Assembly (NCBI GenBank): GCA_947632165.1
Contig: CANROI010000044.1
Location: 1 to 9,273 of the forward strand
Direction: 5' to 3'
From: an uncultured Clostridia bacterium
GTDB taxonomy: Bacteria; Bacillota; Clostridia; Christensenellales; Borkfalkiaceae
Length of the DNA: 9,273 bases
Shown here: in pieces, positions 5,723-9,273 of the stretch
Numbering within the stretch: position 1 is the stretch's first letter
Layout: every line of letters starts with the position of its first letter
Position numbers and translations under genes: made by a program
Notes under the pieces: generated by a model
Told to the model about the DNA's origin: nothing
Seen by the model: only the letters and a program-made list of their open reading frames with translations
The model's database searches: none

Positions 5723-8568
5723 ACGCTGCCTCCCTTCCGGGCGCTTCCCGCCTCGAGCGCCTTCCGCTCCTTATAGTCGTGCACAAGCTCGTGGATCCAC
5801 TTGAACTTGAACTTTCTCACCGCGACGTCGAGCAGGAAGAGCACCATTGCGATGATCATGAACAGAAGTCTCGGATCGTACGACCTGTCTAGCATCGGAT
5901 CGAAGGTCTCGAAGATCGGCGAAGGATCCTCGAGGTCATCGAGCATGATGCCGCCTCCCCGCTCGGAGAGCTCCGCCAAAAACGCGGAGGGGTCGAACTG
6001 CGTCTCGTCCGGGATCGTGTATTCCTTGGAATAGGAGAACGTCTTGAAGTACTCCGCTCTGCCGATCTCCTCGCCCGCCGCATTGAACTTGCGCACGGTG
6101 ATGCGGTATACGCCGCTTTCCTTGAGCACAAATTTGCAGCGCGAATAGTTGTTGTCCTGATTCAATGCCTCTTCTAAGACGTAGAACGGCAGATCGTCGA
6201 GGTCGCCGTCCTCCGTCTGCGTGATCTCGCCGAGGTTGTAGACGGTATTGCCCGTTACGAGCGCGAGCTCCCCCGTCAGCTTCTCTCCCTCGCCGAGATC
6301 CGTAAAGACGCTCAGCTGGTTGATATAGTTCTCTGCCTTGAGCGAGATCCTGATGTCGTTCGGCTCGATGTTTTCCGTCGGCATCAGATATTCGACCACA
6401 TTGAACAGGAATTGTCTGGAATCGGGATCGGCCATGAACTCACTTGACCAGACGCCCTGAAGATCGCACATGAAGCTGCCGACCGTCCCCCTCCCGAACT
6501 TCCACTGCGCGTAGATGGGGACCTCGTAGTCGCCGACGAGCACGAGATCGGCACTTGCGCGCGCCTTCACGCCGTAGAATCCGCCGAGCTCGGCGGCAAA
6601 GCGCTTGCGGTTGGGCTCCGTCGGGTCGAAATTGACCCCCTTCAGGAGCGGGGAGAGCGCATTCTGGACGAGCGGATGAAACGGCTCGTTGTTGGTCTCC
6701 TTGATTTCGGGCGCGTTGAGGTCCTCGCGCATCTCCTCGAGGAGGGCATGCCCGACGGGGACCGTGTGCAGCCTGCCGCCCGCGGCGTCGACGAGCTCCT
6801 GCATCTTCTTTGCCGCGCTCGAATTGGCGGCGATGTTGATGCCGACGACGGAGAGCGTGACGCCGTTGCTGTCGTAATATTTTCTGGCGGCATTGAGATA
6901 GTCGCCCGGCTCCGACTCGGTCGGTTCGCCGTCGGTGACGATGATGATGTGCCGCTTATCCACGCTGCTGAGCGCGACGAGCGCCTGCCCGGCGCGGTCG
7001 ATCGCCTCGGAAAAGACGGTCGAGCCCGTCGACTCGATGTCGGAGAGGATCCTCTCCTTGATCAGGGACTCCTGCGTGCAGGGCGTCAGGGGAAGGATCG
7101 TGGAAAAGACGCTGTCGAGGGTCATGATGCCGATATAGTCGCGCTCGGTGAGCGCGTCGAGGCAGGCAATGGCGCCGTCTTTTGCCCAATCGAGCTTGGA
7201 GAGGCCGTCGCCGCCGTCCCCCGCCATACTTCCCGAAATATCGATGATGACGATCACGCCCACGGGCGGCGTATAGTTGATCGCCTGCACCGGCAGCATC
7301 TGCTGGAAGGTCGTGTTATTCATGTCGCCGCGGTTATAGGCGTGCGCGTTGCCCTCTTCGTCGCTGCCGCCGACGGTGAGAAGCCCGCCGCCGTATTCGT
7401 TGACATATTTGTAGAGCTCGGTGTCGAAGCCCGCGGCATACGTCGCGAGGTCGGCGTTGGAAATGTTGTTCAGAATGACCTGGTCATAGGCGCGGAGCTG
7501 CTCCGCCGTGATGGGCTTGTTCTCCGAATGGAGGCCGACCACGGTCACCTCATAGGGATCGGGCACCTGCGCCTCGCCGAGCAGTTGCACGAGCTTTTCC
7601 GATTCGCCGTCCGCATGCTCGATGATCAGGATGTCGTTGTAGACTTCGAGGTAGACATAGGAGCAGTATTGGTTGTTGTCTTCGAGGCTGTCTCCCCCCT
7701 CGGTGATCTTGATCGCGAGTTCGTGGACGTCGTCGTCTTCGAACACGAGGCGGAAGTTCACGACCTGCGAACCCTCCACAAGGTCCACCGTCTTGGCGGC
7801 GCGCTCGGGATCGAGCACACCGTTATCCAATATCTCGATCACGGCGCCCTCGACGGCGGTCTTGCTGTAGATCTCCACCCCGATCTCGCATTCCTGCCCG
7901 ACGCTCACATGGTAGTCGGGCAAGGTCACGCCCGTGATCTGCACGTTGTCGTCCGAAAATTCGGAGGGCACATACACCGTGTCCACGGTGATCTTCTGCT
8001 TGACAAAGGAGCGAATGACGGACATCGCCGTCTCGTCGGTCTCTTTCCCGTCCGTAATGAGGACGATCTTCTTGGTCTCGGTCTCGGAGAAGAGGTCGCG
8101 CGTATAGAGGAGTGCCGAAGCGATGTCGGTCGCGCTCACATCGGGCAGATCCGCCTCGAGGTATGCGTTGAAGATGCCGTCGACGTCATAGGTGAGCGGC
8201 ACCGCATATTCCTGCGTGAAGCCGAACGTCACGACGCCGACCTTGTAGTCGTCGTAACTGCTCTCGGCAAGGAAGTTTTCGATGAAGTCGTCGCGCCGCT
8301 CCTCCGCCGCCTGTTCCGTATCCGAGACGTCCACGAGCAAGATGATCGCGTTGTCGAGATTGGTCACCTCGTAGGTGAAATTGATCCCCGCGAGCACGAG
8401 AATGGCGAGCACCATCACGATCGAGTGAAGGATCGTGGAGATGACGCGGTTCCGCGTGTTCCTGTACTTCTTATTGACGCGCAGATAGAGAAATACCGTC
8501 AGCGCCGCTGCGGGAATGAGCAGCAGCAACAGCCAGGGATAGGTAAAATGGATCTGGAAATTGTGCAT
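5719..8568 (-). CDS. Bat-like membrane protein with two VWA domains and a split GATase1-like domain
   Basis: This is a complete 949-residue protein. Residues 1-62 resemble the BatA/aerotolerance N-terminal region: helix 10-29, basic loop 30-41, helix 43-61. A first VWA domain (about 73-200) has the metal-site sequence DVSDT (D80, S82, T84) and D173 in ITDGKE. A beta domain follows (about 208-310). Residues 311-430 are a class I glutamine-amidotransferase-like domain with GGGLLTVGG (393-401) but no nucleophilic Cys. The second VWA (about 435-610) has an intact MIDAS: DISGS (D443, S445, S447), TGST near 514-517, and D546 in VTDGEPT. The GATase-like fold resumes at 630-730 (YAQWKFGRGTVGSF). An Ig-like region (735-845) and a C-terminal helix (899-916) lead to a basic tail. 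Charge distribution places the bulk outside the membrane. The role is probably metal-dependent protein binding in an envelope complex, often with a MoxR ATPase; it is unlikely to be an enzyme. Confidence 0.9.
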   Translation of the reverse strand: MHNFQIHFTYPWLLLLLIPAAALTVFLYLRVNKKYRNTRNRVISTILHSIVMVLAILVLAGINFTYEVTNLDNAIILLVDVSDTEQAAEERRDDFIENFLAESSYDDYKVGVVTFGFTQEYAVPLTYDVDGIFNAYLEADLPDVSATDIASALLYTRDLFSETETKKIVLITDGKETDETAMSVIRSFVKQKITVDTVYVPSEFSDDNVQITGVTLPDYHVSVGQECEIGVEIYSKTAVEGAVIEILDNGVLDPERAAKTVDLVEGSQVVNFRLVFEDDDVHELAIKITEGGDSLEDNNQYCSYVYLEVYNDILIIEHADGESEKLVQLLGEAQVPDPYEVTVVGLHSENKPITAEQLRAYDQVILNNISNADLATYAAGFDTELYKYVNEYGGGLLTVGGSDEEGNAHAYNRGDMNNTTFQQMLPVQAINYTPPVGVIVIIDISGSMAGDGGDGLSKLDWAKDGAIACLDALTERDYIGIMTLDSVFSTILPLTPCTQESLIKERILSDIESTGSTVFSEAIDRAGQALVALSSVDKRHIIIVTDGEPTESEPGDYLNAARKYYDSNGVTLSVVGINIAANSSAAKKMQELVDAAGGRLHTVPVGHALLEEMREDLNAPEIKETNNEPFHPLVQNALSPLLKGVNFDPTEPNRKRFAAELGGFYGVKARASADLVLVGDYEVPIYAQWKFGRGTVGSFMCDLQGVWSSEFMADPDSRQFLFNVVEYLMPTENIEPNDIRISLKAENYINQLSVFTDLGEGEKLTGELALVTGNTVYNLGEITQTEDGDLDDLPFYVLEEALNQDNNYSRCKFVLKESGVYRITVRKFNAAGEEIGRAEYFKTFSYSKEYTIPDETQFDPSAFLAELSERGGGIMLDDLEDPSPIFETFDPMLDRSYDPRLLFMIIAMVLFLLDVAVRKFKFKWIHELVHDYKERKALEAGSARKGGSV
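5729..5736 (-). promoter_or_regulatory. Ribosome binding site of the LRR lipoprotein
   Basis: The minus strand reads AAGGGAGG, then a six-base spacer (CAGCGT), then ATG. It lies within the last codons of the VWA gene, so the lipoprotein can be initiated both by coupling and by direct ribosome binding. Confidence 0.85.
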
Positions 8569-8572
8569 ATTG

Positions 8573-8580
8573 CCTCCTTA
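8573..8580 (-). promoter_or_regulatory. Ribosome binding site of the VWA membrane protein, fused to the upstream stop
   Basis: The minus strand reads TAAGGAGG, then CAAT and ATG. The TAA is the stop codon of the upstream Bat-like gene, so terminating ribosomes finish on the Shine-Dalgarno. The four-base spacer is a little short. The whole intergenic gap is nine bases. Confidence 0.85.
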
Positions 8581-9273
8581 TCTGTTCGCGCGGGACTGCA
8601 GCCACCACTCCACAAAGAGCAGTGCCACGAGCGCCGCCGCCAGATAGACCAAGAGGTCGTCGTAACTGTTTTCGATATCGCTCTCGGGATAGAGCGATTC
8701 GAGACCGTCTTCCACGGCGAAGATGTTGCTCTCCCGCGCCGGGATCTTCACATAGAAATCGAGCGGAGCGATCACCTTTCCGCCGAAATAGCTCTCCTGT
8801 TCGATCCGGTAGGTCCCCGGAACGGACAGATCGAAGAGGGTTGCCGACAGATCCTCGGTGACCCCGTTTTCGTTGGGCACGGCCTTATATTCCTTATAAT
8901 AATAGGTAGGCGAGTTGGGATCCTTATCCGCCCCCGTGACCGTAAGGCGCGACCCGCGCCCCTGCACCAAGACCTCTTCGTTCACCTCGAAAGAGTTCCC
9001 GACGATCGTCGTGGGGAAATAGAAGTTCAACATGTTGTACATGAAGATGTACATTTCGGGGAGCGTCGCGAGATTGGAATAATGCAGACTGAAGTTGAGG
9101 ACCGCGATCTGTCTGACCCCGTCCTTCTGCGAGAGCAGAATGGGCTGGCCGTTGAAGGTGAGGAGCACATCGAACGAGGGATCGCTCGTCACCTCGTTAT
9201 AGCGGCTGATCGTGACGTCTTCCGCGATGAAGTCCTTGAGCAGCGGATGGGAATCCGTCGCCGCCTCGAGCGG
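8578..9273 (-). CDS. Bat-type membrane protein, C-terminal part (5' end beyond window)
   Basis: The frame is open from the right edge to TAA at 8578, giving 231 visible residues and no believable start, so the N-terminus lies outside. The visible piece has the C-terminal plan of BatA/VWA-type membrane proteins. HPLLKDF (residues 9-15) leads to a beta-rich segment with QIAVLNFSLHYSNLATLPE (55-73), where such proteins test or restore a planar domain over the membrane. Then come Ig-like strands (95-178, GTYRIEQESYF), the ARES motif (179-182) typical just before the membrane, and one helix (207-222) ending in VEWW and a short basic tail. No VWA domain is visible; one is expected upstream. The gene is nine bases from the double-VWA gene and surely co-transcribed. 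The two are likely partner or paralogous subunits of one envelope complex. A start at the internal GTG (9192) is rejected because the frame continues beyond it in conserved-looking sequence. Confidence 0.75.
   Translation of the reverse strand, partial: PLEAATDSHPLLKDFIAEDVTISRYNEVTSDPSFDVLLTFNGQPILLSQKDGVRQIAVLNFSLHYSNLATLPEMYIFMYNMLNFYFPTTIVGNSFEVNEEVLVQGRGSRLTVTGADKDPNSPTYYYKEYKAVPNENGVTEDLSATLFDLSVPGTYRIEQESYFGGKVIAPLDFYVKIPARESNIFAVEDGLESLYPESDIENSYDDLLVYLAAALVALLFVEWWLQSRANR

Noticed and set aside
4802..5776. 324-codon plus-strand open frame, and similar plus-strand frames at 2837-3616 and 3977-4678
   Set aside because: All are codon-register complements of the LRR gene. Their apparent internal repetition is just the mirror of the LRR repeats.
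4599..5786. 395-codon minus-strand frame overlapping the LRR gene, and a 238-codon one at 2679-3395
   Set aside because: These are shifted frames of the real minus-strand genes, very rich in Arg and low in normal domain content. They cross the true ATGA junction or the intergenic gap.
2873..8568. Two adjacent genes of exactly equal length (949 codons each)
   Set aside because: Their domains are unrelated (VWA/GATase-like versus FN3/LRR), so equal length is coincidence and not duplication.
9190..9192. GTG as the start of the Bat-like gene
   Set aside because: The frame stays open to the window edge with 27 further codons (HPLLKDF and neighbours) that fit the family, and no ribosome binding site is seen before the GTG.

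Overview
The window is a GC-rich stretch (judged by eye, not counted) in which every convincing gene is on the minus strand. Read right to left, it runs: the C-terminal part of a Bat-type membrane protein (8578-9273, 5' end off the window); a complete 949-residue membrane protein with two von Willebrand A (VWA) domains and a split, non-catalytic glutamine-amidotransferase-like domain (5719-8568); a complete 949-residue BspA-type leucine-rich-repeat lipoprotein (2873-5722); and a very large second lipoprotein with InlB-type B-repeats (1-2782, 3' end off the window). There are no RNA genes, CRISPR arrays, insertion sequences or integrase genes, and no gene-free stretch longer than 90 bases.

The style of the proteins (BspA/LRR_5 repeats, InlB/Flg_new repeats, lipoprotein signal peptides, strong AGGAGG-type ribosome binding sites, tightly packed genes) suggests a host-associated, probably uncultured gut member of the Firmicutes/Clostridia with fairly high GC. 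That is inference; nothing here fixes the taxon.

The first three genes are almost certainly one operon. The first two are 9 bases apart, with the stop codon of one forming part of the Shine-Dalgarno of the next. The second and third overlap in ATGA, so the LRR lipoprotein is probably translationally coupled to the VWA membrane protein. The fourth gene follows after 90 bases that contain two hairpins but no clear intrinsic terminator, so it may be co-transcribed or separately tuned. Bat-type VWA proteins usually sit beside a MoxR AAA+ ATPase and a DUF58 protein, and those would be expected just beyond the right edge.

A working model (inference) is an envelope module. Two membrane-anchored VWA/Bat proteins present large extracytoplasmic domains, and two big surface lipoproteins are made from the same transcript as possible partners or clients. 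The left 2.8 kb is easily misread: the lipoprotein gene there runs off the edge, while a closed 574-codon antisense frame lies exactly over it.
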